NCBI GenBank assembly: GCA_022414725.1
Contig: CM039462.1
Coordinates: 52,940,601-53,004,600 of the forward strand
Length of the DNA stretch: 64,000 nt
Direction of reading: 5' to 3'
Origin: Microglena sp. YARC
Lineage: Eukaryota; Chlorophyta; Chlorophyceae; Chlamydomonadales; Chlamydomonadaceae
The notes beneath the pieces were generated by a model. It made no database searches, was not told the origin of the DNA, and saw only the letters and a list, made by a program, of their open reading frames with translations. The position numbers and the translations under genes were made by a program. Within the stretch, counting starts at the first letter, position 1. Every line of letters starts with the position of its first letter. Shown here in pieces: positions 1-10,462 of the stretch.

Positions 1-733
1 TCATATGCCACTCACTCACTCATCCACTCACCCACCCTCCTTCCCACCCACCCACCCTCTCACCCACCCTCTCTCTACCAGGCTCTGTAAACTGTGTACT
101 TGTGGGAGGCCTGTCTGGAGGCAATTAATCACACGCCCTTTCATATGCCACTCACTCACTCATCCACTCACCCACCCTCCTTCCCACCCACCCACCCTCT
201 CACCCACCCTCTCTCTACCAGGCTCTGTAAACTGTGTACTTGTGGGAGGCCTGTCTGGAGGCAATTAATCACACGCCCTTTCATATGCCAATTACTCACT
301 CATCCACTCACCCACCCTCCTTCCCACCCACCCACCCTCTCACCCACCCTCTCTCTACCAGGCTCTGTAAACTGTGTACTTGTGGGAGGCCTGTCTGGAG
401 GCAATTAATCACACGCCCTTTCATATGCCACTCACTCACTCACCCACTCACCCACCCTCCTTCCCACCCACCCACCCTCTCTCTACCAGGCTCTGTAAAC
501 TGTGTACTTGTGGGAGGCCTGTCTGGAGGCAATTAATCACACGCCCTTTCATATGCCACTCACTCACTCACCCACTCATCCTCTCACCCACCCTCCTTCC
601 CACCCACCCACCCTCTCACCCACTCATTCTCTCACCCACCCTCCTTCCCACCCACCCACCCACTCACCCACTCATCCACTCACCCACCCTCCTTCCCACC
701 CACCCACCCTCTCACCCACCCTCCCTCTACCAG
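1..733 (+). repeat. Intronic tandem array of ~140-bp units carrying decayed exon starts
   Basis: Four copies of a unit (periods 140, 140, 128) join a CCCA/CTCAC-rich pyrimidine stretch to a CTCTACCAG acceptor-like end and about 50 bases resembling the start of the real exon at 734. The exon-like starts lie at 82, 222, 362 and 490. In the copies the third codon is TAA where the real exon has GAG, so they cannot code. 540-733 is the pyrimidine-rich part expanded further and ending in the true acceptor. The Thr/His/Pro-rich open frames here are products of the repeat, not proteins. Confidence 0.85.
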
Positions 734-943
734 GCTTTGGAGACTGTGTACTTGCGGGAGGCCCATCTGGAGGCAATCAAGCACCGTGGGCTAACAGAGC
801 GTCACTGGGAGCGCTTTGTGAAACACTTCGAAGTTACCCTTCGTGAACTGTCACAACAGATCCCAGAAGAGAAGCGAAAGTCAGCTGTGGCCAACATCCG
901 TGCTACCCGAATGTACTTCGCCCCAGCACGGCCTGGGGAATAA
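734..943 (+). CDS. Terminal exon of a possible truncated haemoglobin-like gene (5' part outside window)
   Basis: The exon follows a strong acceptor (polypyrimidine then CAG at 731-733) and codes 69 residues before TAA at 941-943. The peptide is one helical segment: YLREAHLEAIKHRGL, then TERHWERFVKHFEVTL, then a charged helix ending ATRMYFAP. This A-H-x-x-x...R-G-L-T-x-x-H-W...H-F-x-x-T-L-x-E-L pattern resembles the G-H helix end of group I truncated (2-on-2) globins, which bind haem. The haem-ligand helices would be in upstream exons not in the window, so this rests on a weak C-terminal match. It could be another helical protein. Codon phase at the acceptor is 0. Confidence 0.42.
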   Translation, partial: ALETVYLREAHLEAIKHRGLTERHWERFVKHFEVTLRELSQQIPEEKRKSAVANIRATRMYFAPARPGE

Positions 944-1166
944 GCCAGCTGCCGCCCACACAGATCCCAGAAGAGATGAGGAATTCAGCCGTGGCCAACA
1001 TCCATGCTACCCTAATGTACTTTGGGGCAGCACAACCAGAGAAATAAGCCAGCTGCTGCCCGCTCGGCCGTACAGATCCCTGGGGAGAAGCAATAGCCAA
1101 CCGTGGCCAACATCTGAGCCACCTGTATGGACTTTGCAGCAGCATGACTGGGGGAATTAGCCAGCT
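857..1166 (+). repeat. Three tandem copies of the gene's 3' end
   Basis: The segment starting CAGATCCCAGAAGAG and running through the stop codon is present three times, starting at 857, 961 and 1073 (periods 104 and 112). The first is the true coding end. The second and third have lost the frame but keep recognisable GTGGCCAACATC...ATGTACTT...GCCAGCTG blocks. The 3' UTR is thus built partly from duplicated coding sequence. Confidence 0.85.
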
Positions 1167-1435
1167 GAGGCCAACACACACACCCAACCAACGCATACGG
1201 AGTACATCAAATGCGCTGGTGACAGTTTCTGTACCGTTGTAGCAGTTGATGGTGTACCGCACATCTGTCTGGCATCCGCACAAATCATGTTTCCTGTTTA
1301 GCACGTGTGCGAGGATACAGCAGGATCTGTACAACAGCCAGATCTGATCTGGCATGGCCTGGACAGGACAGGACGAGCAGGGCCAGAATAACTACTGAAA
1401 TGCGGTGTGTAAGATTAATTGGATTGGATTGGATT
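1167..1435. other. Non-coding stretch, nothing recognised
   Basis: No supported gene. It lies just downstream of the decayed 3'-end copies and may contain the poly(A) region of the upstream gene, but no clear signal can be named. Confidence 0.5.
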
Positions 1436-1735
1436 GTTATATGGTTTCTCAGCCAACTCTGGGCTGCTCACCGTCTTCCAATTCCAAGACCCCCCGTGCG
1501 AGTCCCGAGGAAAACAGGGAGCGTACAAAGCGGATTTTGTGCAAGGCTAATAGGATGTGTTGGGCGCAACTCAAATATGGGATGGCTTGGCATGGCTTAC
1601 ACGTTTTTTTAGCCAACTCTGGGCTGCTTACTGTCTTCCAATTTCCCAAGACCCCCTGTGCGAGACCCATGGAAACCAGGGAACATCCTAAGCAGATTAT
1701 GTGCAAGGCTTAAAGGATGTGTTGGGCGGAATATG
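1436..1735. repeat. Two tandem copies of a ~165-bp dispersed repeat
   Basis: Both copies carry the block AGCCAACTCTGGGCTGCT, then GTCTTCCAATT, CAAGACCCCC, TGTGCAAGGCTAA/TTAA and GGATGTGTTGGGCG. The first spans about 1440-1567 and the second about 1608-1731. Shorter relatives of the opening block occur near 2790, 45270, 45890 and 48230. Confidence 0.75.
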
Positions 1736-1790
1736 GTCCTGAGATGGCTTAACCGACGAACTGATGACACAAGCTGCTCTGCTCATATCT

Positions 1791-1922
1791 GATCTGGCCT
1801 GATCTGATCAGAATCTGGACAGAAGTACAAGAACGATCTGGTCTGATCTGATCAGAATCTGGACAGAAATACAAGATCGATCTGGTCTGATCTGATCAGA
1901 ATCTGGACAGAAGTACAAGAAC
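1791..1922. repeat. Three copies of a 44-bp tandem repeat
   Basis: Units start at 1791, 1835 and 1879, each GATCTGGYCTGATCTGATCA followed by GAATCTGGACAGAARTACAAG. The period is exactly 44 and only a few bases differ. Confidence 0.9.
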
Positions 1923-2925
1923 AGCACGCACACAAGGCTAGCAAGCTTTGTCCGACCTAGCAGGTTGTCTTTAATTCAAAATATCTTTCATTCTTATTAT
2001 TTTTCATTCTACTGGTATATAACTTCCATTATAAATAGTGAGCTCAACTCGACACCCATGCGTTTCATGCGTTCCATCCTGAGGGAGGTGAGAGAGAGAC
2101 AGGGGCAGCACTGCATATGTGCTGTATTCAATTTGGCATATATGGGATTAAAGCTGTATGCATAGCGTATCTATATACCAGAGACTGGTCTTCACTTGAG
2201 AGGCCCTTCAATAAATTCCAAATTTCAAATCTGGAGTTTCAGGTTTCAAAAATGGGTCTCTGGACTTGCTTTGGAGTGAAATTTACAATTGTTGAGGAGA
2301 CGAGTGTGAAGATCGAGGCGGCTAGTTAATTGTACCGCCCTTGCTCCTTCCGTGCCTCGATCCTGTACTTTGTGCTGAACGACTCGGGCCATCAGGGTTG
2401 TTCAGGATGCTGCGTCCTCCGTTGCATCGCAGGACGCAGCGCGGGGAGCGTCCGCTGACCATGAGGAAGGGTCCTTCGCGGTGCAGGACGCAGGCTATAC
2501 AATTGGTTGAGTCTCAGGCAGCAGAGCTGGGGGACTTCCTGAAGTACCCTTCCATGTACCGACTTCGATTCAAATTCAAATTCGACCAGCATTGACTGGA
2601 TTGGTTGCATGGTCTATCAACCGTCTCGCTTCTCACCGTTTGTAACTTGAACCTGGTTACATAGCTTCAGCTAGCAGCCGTTTGTAAATGGAGTAAACAA
2701 GCACCAAACCTGAGATCGGAATTTGTTACATGGCTCCTGCTAGCAATTCGACTACTTATGATAAATAATTTGAACTTGGTTACATGGCTTCAGCCAGCAA
2801 GTTGGCTGCTCGCCGTCTTCGGAAAATTTATTACTAGGCAGGAAAAACAAAGGAAAATTATGTATGCCTTCCAGATCTCTACTCAGTGATATACATAAGG
2901 ATTTGGGCATAAACATTAAAAATCA
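1923..2925. other. Non-coding stretch with dispersed repeat fragments
   Basis: No convincing gene. Fragments of the GTTACATGGCTTCAGCCAGC motif occur near 2655, 2730 and 2780. Open frames here (for example 2341-2595) show no domain, are short, and are probably chance. Confidence 0.5.
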
Positions 2926-3072
2926 TGGCACCGATGCCCAGGTGTAGCATTTTACAAGATGGAAACATTAAAAATCGTGGCACCCGATGCCCAGGTGTAG
3001 CTTTTTACGAGATGGAAACATAAAACATCGGGCGCCCTTCTTGGCTTGCCCGATTCCCAGGTGTAGCATTTG
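2926..3072. repeat. CCGATGCCCAGGTGTAGC repeat, three copies
   Basis: The block (A)CCGATGCCCAGGTGTAGC followed by TTTTAC(A/G)AGATGGAAACAT recurs at about 2932, 2984 and 3048. The same block is present at 45069-45175, so this family flanks the transposon nest on both sides. Confidence 0.8.
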
Positions 3073-3083
3073 GGATTCCAGCC

Positions 3084-3305
3084 GTTCCAGCCATGCTACC
3101 TGCAAGAGTTAGCGCAGGTATAGACGTGCTCCCGCGTATGTAGGGGCGTGGGGGCAGCCAAAACCAGGCCGAAACCGGATGTTATTCACCGGTTCGTTCC
3201 AGCCATGCTACCTGCAAGAGTTAGCGCAGGTATAGACGTGCTCCCGCGTATGTAGGGGCGTGGGGGCAGCCGAAACCAGGCCGAAACCGGATGTTACTCA
3301 CCCGT
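3084..3305. repeat. Two tandem copies of a 112-bp unit
   Basis: Units start at 3084 and 3196 (GTTCCAGCCATGCTACCTGC) and end in GAAACCGGATGTTAYTCACC. They are almost identical, so the duplication is recent. Confidence 0.92.
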
Positions 3306-3496
3306 TCCTCTAGAGTAACTTAGAGCGCACAGGTCTCCCGCACTGTGATGCTAACTGTAGTGCCGCTGCCAGCTATGGCACGCACTCTGGGCGCCAGTAC
3401 CCTAAAGGTACTGTGCCATCTTCCTTCTTTTAAGTAGCGCATCCTCAGTGATGCTTATCCAAAGTAAGCTCGTATCTACATCTTGTCCCTTCTCTG
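3306..3496. other. Possible remnant of the 3' end of the NAG-4 fragment
   Basis: Non-coding. It lies between a tandem repeat and the end of the minus-strand NAG-like reading frame, where a 3' untranslated region or LTR would be expected. I could not match it convincingly to the NAG LTRs. Confidence 0.35.
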
Positions 3497-4030
3497 TCAC
3501 TGCGTCGTATACGCATCTCCGAAAGCAAAAGTGGAAGACAGGGGAAAGAAGTTGAGAATGAAGTAATCCTGGTGGTCCCATGGCATGATGATGTCATCAA
3601 TGTAAATGAGGAAGGGACTGGGCTCATTGTCAATCCTGATTTGGTGGGATTGGACCAGGACTCCAGGTTGCCTGTGAGCTGCAGTGCAGTATGCACTGAC
3701 TAGGGCTGCTCGTAGACATAGGGTCCATTTCAGTCTATCTTTCATGTTGGGTGCAATCGTCTCATTCGTGTACACCAGTGTGGCCAGGTCCCTAGTGTGG
3801 ATGTGGATGGGACTGATGACATGGGCAGGGTGTGTAGGCATATCTGAAGCTGTCCATGGTGCATTGGGAAGGGATCTGAGGTGCCTGTATCTGGCAAATA
3901 AATCTATGATTAGGGTGTACAGGGGAACTCTGAGCATGTTAACTATGCATGGGGAGTAGGGAGAGTGGCCATGTGCTCCATGATTTCTATCAGTTCCCCA
4001 AGGGATAGTATCTCTCTTGGGTTTCGTCAT
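3497..4030 (-). pseudogene. NAG-4: C-terminal unknown domain, diverged copy
   Basis: Minus-strand open frame of 177 codons. Its middle resembles the C-terminal domain of NAG-2 and NAG-3 (WTLCLRAALVSAY here against QWGICLQAALVQAH in NAG-2, then a D-D/N-x-x-x-P-x-D-x-x-x-x-N run). The last ~20 residues drift out of register, suggesting a frameshift. No catalytic motif of any known polymerase or integrase is visible. It is more diverged from NAG-2 and NAG-3 than they are from each other, so it belongs to an older or different subfamily. Function unknown. Confidence 0.6.
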
Positions 4031-4039
4031 TGGTGAAGC

Positions 4040-4546
4040 TCACCGCAGGCATATGGTTGCTGTTCTCCATTTCATTGTCTGTGGATGGTTCAGAAGTGGG
4101 AGGGGAGGGACCTGGGGAAAACTCGGTGATGCTGGGGTCGTGACTGCTGCCTGGGGGTCTTCTATGTAGAGGAGATTTTCTGGGGGCATTGCTACTGGTG
4201 GCACTTCTACAGGTGGCACCGCTACTGGTGGCAGTACTACAGGTAGCATTGCTACTGGTAGCACTTCTACAAGTGGCACTACTACGGGTGGCATTACTAC
4301 AGGTGGCACTACTGGGGTCACTGCTGGTTGGGTAGGATGTATGCGTGTAGTGGTCATCACTGTAATTACTTGTACTATTGGCATCATGTTAGTGGGCACT
4401 GCAGGTGGCACTTCTACAGGTGGCACTGGTACCGGTGGAGCCACAGGTTGGACAGAGTGTCTACGTGAGTAAGCCTGAAGCATGGAGGCTTTCATGAGGG
4501 CCAGTTGTGCTCTAAAGTCTATGTCCTCTTCATGACCTGCACTCAT
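4040..4546 (-). pseudogene. NAG-4: Pro/Val-rich repeat segment
   Basis: Minus-strand frame of 168 codons made largely of a 5-residue repeat (V-P-P-V-x), produced by a 15-bp tandem repeat (GGTGGCAYTRCTACW-like on the + strand) at about 4190-4330 and 4395-4440. Upstream is a short helical stretch (ALMKASMLQAYSRRHS). It probably forms part of the same decayed polyprotein as the frame at 3497-4030, in the linker before the C-terminal domain. No enzyme domain seen. Confidence 0.45.
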
Positions 4547-5151
4547 ACTGCTGGTGGACTGCCCTACCTCGGTGTAGCCTGCTTCTTGATGGCAGTCTGA
4601 CCAATACAGGTATTTGGGGGCAGGCTGGATGGGAACTGTGCTTTGGGGAGGGGAATGGTCATGGGCAGATGGGGAAGGAGGAGAAGGAGGGGAAGGGGGG
4701 GTATTATCAGGAGGAAGTGTCTAGTTGCTGTGGGGGGTCTTGCTAATGGCGATCCTTTGACTCTTGGAAACGTTGTCTCCATTTGGACCTTTCTGTAGGG
4801 GACAGGCGGTGGATCATGGTGTTGGGTTGGAGATACCACTGATCCTCTGGGCTGTCATTGTCTGGATGGTCTGAATGGCTGGGGTAGAAAACGTCTGTGG
4901 TGTATAGCTCACCTCGGCCACTGTTGAAGCAGGCTAGTAATGAGTGGTAAACTGGTAATCCGGTCCAGCTTCATCTTCGTCTTGGTGGGGGAGGTAGAGC
5001 TTGGCCTGGTAGTCATTCACATTGATTCTTGGTTCATCGTCATGTCCCACCATTGCTGGGATGCTGATGAGGTTCATGACGTGGGGAAGAGGGAAGATGT
5101 GGACATTCAGGAGGGTCATGACTACGCCATGTCTGACTATGCCATCTTCGA

Positions 5152-5640
5152 CTATGCCATCTTCGATCGCATCAATGACTGCTGTGCCAGTATGGGTGCA
5201 TATGGCAGGTTCAGATAGATGTGGACTAGGTGTTCTAGGGGAGTGACTCTGATGAGAGAGTATCTGTTGTAGTTCATGTGTTTGATTGAGTCAGTGCTTC
5301 GGATCCAGTCATTTGCCAGAGGTTCCCCAGGATAGTAGCATAGGACTGTCCTATTAGAGTCATCTTGGAGAGTGGGAGGTGTGTCTGTATCAGAGGATGT
5401 AGTAGGAGGAGGTTTTATGTTGGCTGGAGGGTCTTCTTGGTCATCACTACTGTGGGTGTTCTCAAGAGTGGGGGAGTTTCCTGGCTCTGAGACAGTGTGA
5501 TGCACATGTTCATGAGGAGTGTTGGGGATAAGGGAACTGAGTACTGGGGTCTCACCCTTGTCTCTCCCTTCACGAAGCTTGATCAATTCTTCTTTCCATG
5601 GAGGATACCTGTTGACGTCAGGAGGTTGGGGAGAAGTCAC
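5152..5640 (-). pseudogene. NAG-4: upstream acidic/Pro-rich segment
   Basis: Minus-strand frame of 162 codons, low in recognisable structure: an acidic, Ser/Thr/Pro-rich half followed by a segment with YYPGEPLANDWIRSTDS. It lies upstream of 4040-4546 in the same orientation and is most simply the remainder of the same decayed element. Small 15-bp repeats (ACTATGCCATCTTCG) occur at 5120-5170. The Gag and protease-like parts expected further upstream are missing because NAG-1's LTR begins at 5684. Confidence 0.35.
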
Positions 5641-5683
5641 AGATGGTACAGGGGGTCCATGGATCTGGGACTGGACATCTTCT

Positions 5684-5912
5684 TGTTATTGACTGACTTA
5701 TACGTCAGTCACTGAGTTGGCAAAGTACAAATCGGTACCTGTTCCCTCATGGTCCCGTGTTGCCTGCCGCCAGCCCACAGGCTAGCTCTGGCCTACACGT
5801 GACTGCAGTACCTTGCAGTACACATCCTTATTCTATATGATTCCGCCTGTTGCGCGTTATAGCATCTTCTCCGCTACCGTGTGTATGCCGTTGTAAAGAA
5901 CTTACATTAAAA
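5684..5912 (+). mobile_element. NAG-1 5' LTR
   Basis: It begins TGTTATTGACTGAC and ends before GGTTACGC, which fits the boundary pattern of the NAG-3 LTR (TGTTATT...GAAA then GGTTATC). Internal blocks shared with NAG-3 include CACTGAGTTGGCA and TTGCCTGCCGCCAG, a CACGTG-like core, and TATTCTATAT, a possible TATA element. The first 27 bases contain a 7-bp inverted repeat (GACTGAC/GTCAGTC). No matching 3' LTR is found; the right end of NAG-1 is lost at 36110. Confidence 0.75.
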
Positions 5913-6328
5913 GGTTACGCGCTCCATCAATATACGCTAAACGAAGACAGCCGCTGCGCACCAACCCTCAGGTGCCAGTTATCCTCTGACTAGCTCGAAG
6001 GCCCGAGTCCGAGCATGTGGATCCCTGACTACGGATTCCATTTACACCGCTGCTCCGCCTTCCGCTTCCATCAAGACCTACTTGGATCTGCTGCCGCGTC
6101 CGACCTACTGAAGCCAGCAAGAGCAATTGCTAGTCACCGTAATCAAAGAATTGAGTTGAGTCGTCCTCGCTGAGATATCATACAGAGCTGAAGTGATCGC
6201 CGAAGATCATTGTGCTTGCAACCACACGCCCCAACAGAGGTGTACCTGTTGCCGAATTCTGCCACCATCGGCAACGTTCACCATTCCCAATCCACTGGAT
6301 CCATTTGGATCGCCGATTCCTACAAGCA

Positions 6329-6370
<42 letters not shown>

Positions 6371-6460
6371 ATTTCCCCTGCCCCGTGATCCCACTCAATG
6401 CATCACTCCGAACAACGACATCAAGACCCAAGACAAGAAGACCTCAAGCCATCGATCATC
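5913..6460 (+). other. NAG-1 5' leader, including a 40-bp poly(C) tract
   Basis: Untranslated leader and N-terminal Pro-rich region between LTR and Gag. An uninterrupted C tract of about 40 bases lies at about 6331-6370. The stretch before it contains NPLDPFGSPI, matching DLQDPFGSPF in the NAG-3 leader, so the region may be translated as an N-terminal extension. Confidence 0.55.
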
Positions 6461-6626
6461 ATGCAAGCCAACAAGATCTTTAGTGGCTCGTCAGGATACA
6501 CCTGGCGTAAGGCCAAGGTGCATATTCTCCTCATCCTCAAGTCCGACAGGGATTGCGTCGCCATCGCCCATGATTGCATTCAACTAGCCCCCCTCCAAGG
6601 GGAGCCTGCGACATCAGATGGTTACC
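6461..6626 (+). pseudogene. NAG-1 gag, N-terminal part (split by Gypsy)
   Basis: Starts at ATG 6461 and runs 55 codons to the Gypsy insertion. The residues around YTWRKAKVHILLILKS and LQGEPATSDGY align with the NAG-2 and NAG-3 Gag N-termini (YPWYKFSTAFIRHLKS; LHGEPATGDEY). The frame continues at 34606 after the Gypsy and one TSD copy are removed (27,979 bases; codon phase agrees). Structural capsid-like protein of an LTR element; disrupted. Confidence 0.8.
6622..6626. other. Target site duplication TTACC (left), Gypsy
   Basis: TTACC precedes the 5' LTR here and follows the 3' LTR at 34601-34605, so the Gypsy inserted into NAG-1 gag with a 5-bp duplication. Confidence 0.95.
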
Positions 6627-6972
6627 TGTAACGGTACAGAACCCTTCACGGGTACTCTGGCCTTCCAGCAAGGCATACGGGTACACCTTACCCGTAAGCC
6701 ACGTGACGAACGCACATGATACAGTACCATACCCATGTACTGCCTCATCTCTCACAACGCACACGTTGCGTGCATAGACACGAGCTACTCGGAACGAACC
6801 CTTCTACTCCTTCCACAAAGACGTTCTTCCCGAGCAACTCCACATCCCCTACTTAGGTAACACCCTACTGTTCTGCTAGCTTACGCATATCGACTACACA
6901 TAAACATACTTCACGTAGACTGTTCCACTACATTAACCCCCCAGGCTGCTAAGTGCATCCTGAGCTGTTACA
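6627..6972 (+). mobile_element. Gypsy 5' LTR (346 bp)
   Basis: Starts TGTAACGGTACAG and ends GCTGTTACA, identical in length to the 3' LTR (34255-34600). I count about four differences (near 6757, 6769, 6818 and 6931), so the insertion is fairly recent. TG...CA ends as expected. Confidence 0.95.
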
Positions 6973-7643
6973 CTGGTAGCGGAGCTGGTTTCGTTCCTTA
7001 GGGACCTCACGCATACACATACGCACGCATACGAATTTTTCTTCGAATTAATCGCACCCGCCAGGACATCCTGTCGGCTTTCTGGCATTTGCTGCTCGCT
7101 GTTCCTGCTCTTCCCTGTAGGCTTCGAGTCGACGTAGCGCCTGTTAGGCTCTCGCAGTGAACTGTCCTGTTAGGCTCGACACGCCCTAGGCCGCCTGCGA
7201 CCTGTCTTGCATGGGCATCTTTCCCTAGCCTGCCTACCCCTGTATGGCCTACGCTCTCGTTTCTTGCATTCACGCCCTGTCCTTTTGGTCATAGCTTCTG
7301 AAGCTCCATTCCCGAGCATCTTGAGCGGGGTTTGATCAATTGGGCAGCATCGGCTCCATTTGCCACCTAGGCCGTACTTGCTTTAATTAGCGTACTTCAC
7401 GAGCCTGTCCTGCGACTCTTCCTGCTTCCTGCATCATCTTTTGTTGCTTTCCACCTGCACGTTTGCTCATCCTGTCGCGCAATTCGGTTCGTCGTTGTCC
7501 TTCCTGGTCGCCCTGTGATTCGTGCCTTTGCAGTGCTTTTATCCCTCATCGTAATCTGGACGAACGCGTCATATACAGTTACGCTTGAGGCATTATCAGC
7601 TCGTTACGCTCGCAAAATTTACTAGTCCCTGTGGCAGGTGAAT
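6925..7643 (+). repeat. 719-bp direct duplication flanking the LINE (left copy)
   Basis: Runs from CCACTA inside the Gypsy 5' LTR through the Gypsy leader to GGCAGGTGAAT. The right copy is 12185-12903, the same length, with roughly half a dozen to ten substitutions. The element between them is the LINE. Nothing codes here; it is the LTR end, primer site and untranslated leader. Confidence 0.93.
6973..6990 (+). promoter_or_regulatory. Putative Gypsy primer binding site
   Basis: CTGGTAGCGGAGCTGG directly follows the LTR end. TGG at or next to the LTR boundary is the usual start of a tRNA-complementary primer site, because tRNAs end in CCA. The tRNA was not identified. Confidence 0.6.
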
Positions 7644-7659
7644 GACCAAGATAAAACAG

Positions 7660-8870
7660 GTAGCCTAGGATATGCTGATGACACCAGTGTGGTCACTAAC
7701 ACAGCAGACAATGCCTTAAAGTGCAACAATTCAGTACTTGGTCTGGGATTCCTCTTAACGGGGGTAAATGCATGATCACTGGCATATTGCATGGCTCCCA
7801 CCCCAAGGATCCCACCAACCACAAGGCCCTAACCAAACTTCTCCACAACACCATCCTCATTAACGACACATGGGCTACATACCTTCCGCCAAATGAACCA
7901 TACAAGTATCTAGGGGTGCCGGTTAGCCTCACCCTAAACTGGAGACCCCTCATGAAACAAGCCTTGGCCCTCATACATAGTAAAGGACACCAAATCCTCA
8001 CCACTGCCAAACCAAAAGGCGCCACCCCTCTCCAATGTCTCAGACTCATCACCACGTGTATTAAGCCTGCCATCACCTACCCTATGACCGTAGCACCCTA
8101 CAGCTACTCGGATATAGGCATCTTAGACAAGGCCTTATGGACCCTGGCTAAAAAATGCTGTGACCTACACCCCTCATTCCCAACTGCTAGTGTCTGCCTC
8201 CCCTTGGGACAGGCAGGATTGGGTATCCCCTCCCTAATGGTGGACTATGCTCAAATTACAGCAGCCCACCTCACTAGGTCCCTCAACGACACGGGGAAAC
8301 TAGGCAGGCTCACTACAGCCCTTCTCCACAAAGAAGCTGCTATGCTCCAGGGTATGGATCCTCTTACCTTGCCCAGCCACACACTTCAATACTTTACCTT
8401 GGCCAGGCAAATGCACATCCTCAAAAGAGCCTCCATCCAAATCCATATGGAGGATGAAACCCTACTCAACCCCCTTCAAGACTCCCTCCCCGGACTTACC
8501 CCAACACACCATTCCCCCCAACCTTCTCAAAACCCTCATCCCCTTGGGCATTACTTCCCTAGCTGACTTTGTGAGCCCTGATGGGACCACAATCATCCCA
8601 TCCAATACCCTCTCGCACACCTATGGCACCAGAGTCTCCACTAGGCATAAAGTTGCCCTCAACAGACTCAGCCTACACCTGTGCTCTCCACCCCACCCTG
8701 GAAGCCCACCTCAACCCTACTCCTGCCACAGCCCCCTGCCCTTGGCATCGAGGACCCTCCCCATACACCTACGCATTCCCCAACGGCACATTACCAAGTT
8801 CTCCACATATACTATCAGCCACCACCTTAACAACTGGGACACCGCCCCCATACTGCCCCGACCCTTGACC
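7660..8870 (+). pseudogene. LINE reverse transcriptase, C-terminal part
   Basis: Reads from YADDTSVV (catalytic Asp pair at 7677-7682) with a one-base slip near 7710 into the 7721-8566 frame (FSTWSGIPLNGGKCMITG, then YKYLGVPVS, the thumb region, and QAGLGIPSL), all standard for LINE RT. A second slip near 8500 moves to the frame ending near 8700 (VSPDGTTIIPS...ALNRLS). RT copies element RNA into the nicked target. Fingers and most of the palm are missing through 5' truncation, so it is non-functional. Confidence 0.85.
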
Positions 8871-8874
8871 CCCA

Positions 8875-10340
8875 GTGCCGGCATCCTTACCCCAACCACA
8901 ACACAGCCCCCCCACGCATAATATGGAGGAGATCCCTGCCTCCAATGCTCACATGTGGTGGGCCAGAGAGTCCTATCTTCACCCCACCAAGTATGCTCAA
9001 GCCTGGAGCACTGACCCCAAGATTGCTTGGACTGCCAGAATGCAATTCATCAGAAATGACACCCACAAATGTACTGACGCCTCAAACTACAAACACCACA
9101 CCATCCGTAAGAACAGCTCCCCCGACGACCTGGTGCATGCTGTCTCTACCCCAGACCTTCTTGCTCCCCCAACCCCAGCCAAGCTCCTCCACCTCCTATA
9201 TGGAAACCAACACAGCCTGACCCACCTCCTGGGCTTCAGAGCCCAAAAGAGGAAGGCTAACGAACCTCGAGAAACCCCCCATCACAGATATTGGAGGGTC
9301 CAGAAAGCCCCATGCACCATTCTCTGCCACCATCTCCCTTGTTACATATCTGCTGGCCTCCCCGTGCATTCCCACACCTACTCGTCTGGCACCTCCATTG
9401 CGGTCACTTGGTCCCCCGTCCATCTCACAGAGGAACAAATCACCCTGCTGGTTGGCCCCACCAGATTTCAGGAACTCCTCTATGCCTACAACACTGAAAC
9501 TACCCCCAGAGCCCCCTCCCCCTCCATTCCACCCAGACAAGACCTCCACCTCACTAACCTCCAACAACAAGGACAGTGGGCGGAGGGAGGAGAGTTTGAT
9601 GCCAAATGGTATAGCGAACTCAGGCAAAACCTCATCATTAACACGGCAGACCACCACCCAGACTGGGATATCCCCCCCCCCGGCAAATACCACATACAGG
9701 CTGGTACACTGAATAACAGGTACCACCACCTCCCTCCCCAACTCAACAACGGAGACACCACCTACATCTACTCACCAACAGGCCAATGTGTCGGTCATAT
9801 ACCCCTCTCCCAACTCCACCTCCTCCACCACAGATACCATACCACCAAGGCACACTCTCCCCACCTCTGGACCCTCCACAGCACAGGAACCTTCGCTGGA
9901 GACGTAGCCACCCTCCTATCACAGCACAAAGACACTACCATCTCCAATGTCTCCCCTGCCATACACAAAGCTATGTCCACCCTGGGGATGACAACGGACC
10001 TTGACACATCACCTCTCCTAATGAGTCCCCACCTCCCCATGGGCAACACCCCCACCCCCATTGGCCGACTGTTTGGCTTAGGACCCCACTGCTACACCCA
10101 ACCTTGGTACGGGGGAAACACACACCTCACCAGCCAGAACCCTGAAGAGGCCCACAAGGCTGTTCGATGGGCACTAGGCAGTGCCATACATGCTCACACC
10201 CTTGATATTCCCGCGTGCACCATTCTCTTGGTCCCACACAAACCCACATATGCCCATAACGCCCTCCTAAATCACCCATGGGCTATGGAACTAGCCACTC
10301 TGCCTCCCAAAGGCCAAACCCCTCACCCCTTCCCTAATCT
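8875..10340 (+). pseudogene. LINE long linker region between RT and RNase H
   Basis: An open frame with no stop for over 480 codons from the GTG at 8875, Pro/His/Thr-rich. Recognisable local patterns are a WSPVHLTEEQ segment near 9410-9440 and a second block (AVRWALGSAIHAHTLDIPAC, then PHKPTYAHNALLNHPWAMEL) near 10160-10290. I do not recognise a known domain. A frameshift near 10340 leads to the RNase H frame. The region is long for the RT to RNase H spacing of most LINEs and may contain an extra domain specific to this clade. Confidence 0.6.
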
Positions 10341-10462
10341 GGACGGGGGGAAAACTCAACCCTGCCAAGAGACACAGAGGAACCTACAAACTCATTGCCA
10401 TCTCAAACCCAGCTGGCCATGCCAAGTACCTCCACAACCCACCCACCACATGGGCCCAAACC

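Noticed and set aside
5..943. Long Thr/His/Pro-rich open frames in the first kilobase
   Set aside because: They follow the ~140-bp repeat; only 734-943 has exon-like composition and a proper acceptor.
1307..1713. Open frames over the 1436-1735 repeat
   Set aside because: Overlap a non-coding dispersed repeat, no domain, no splice context.
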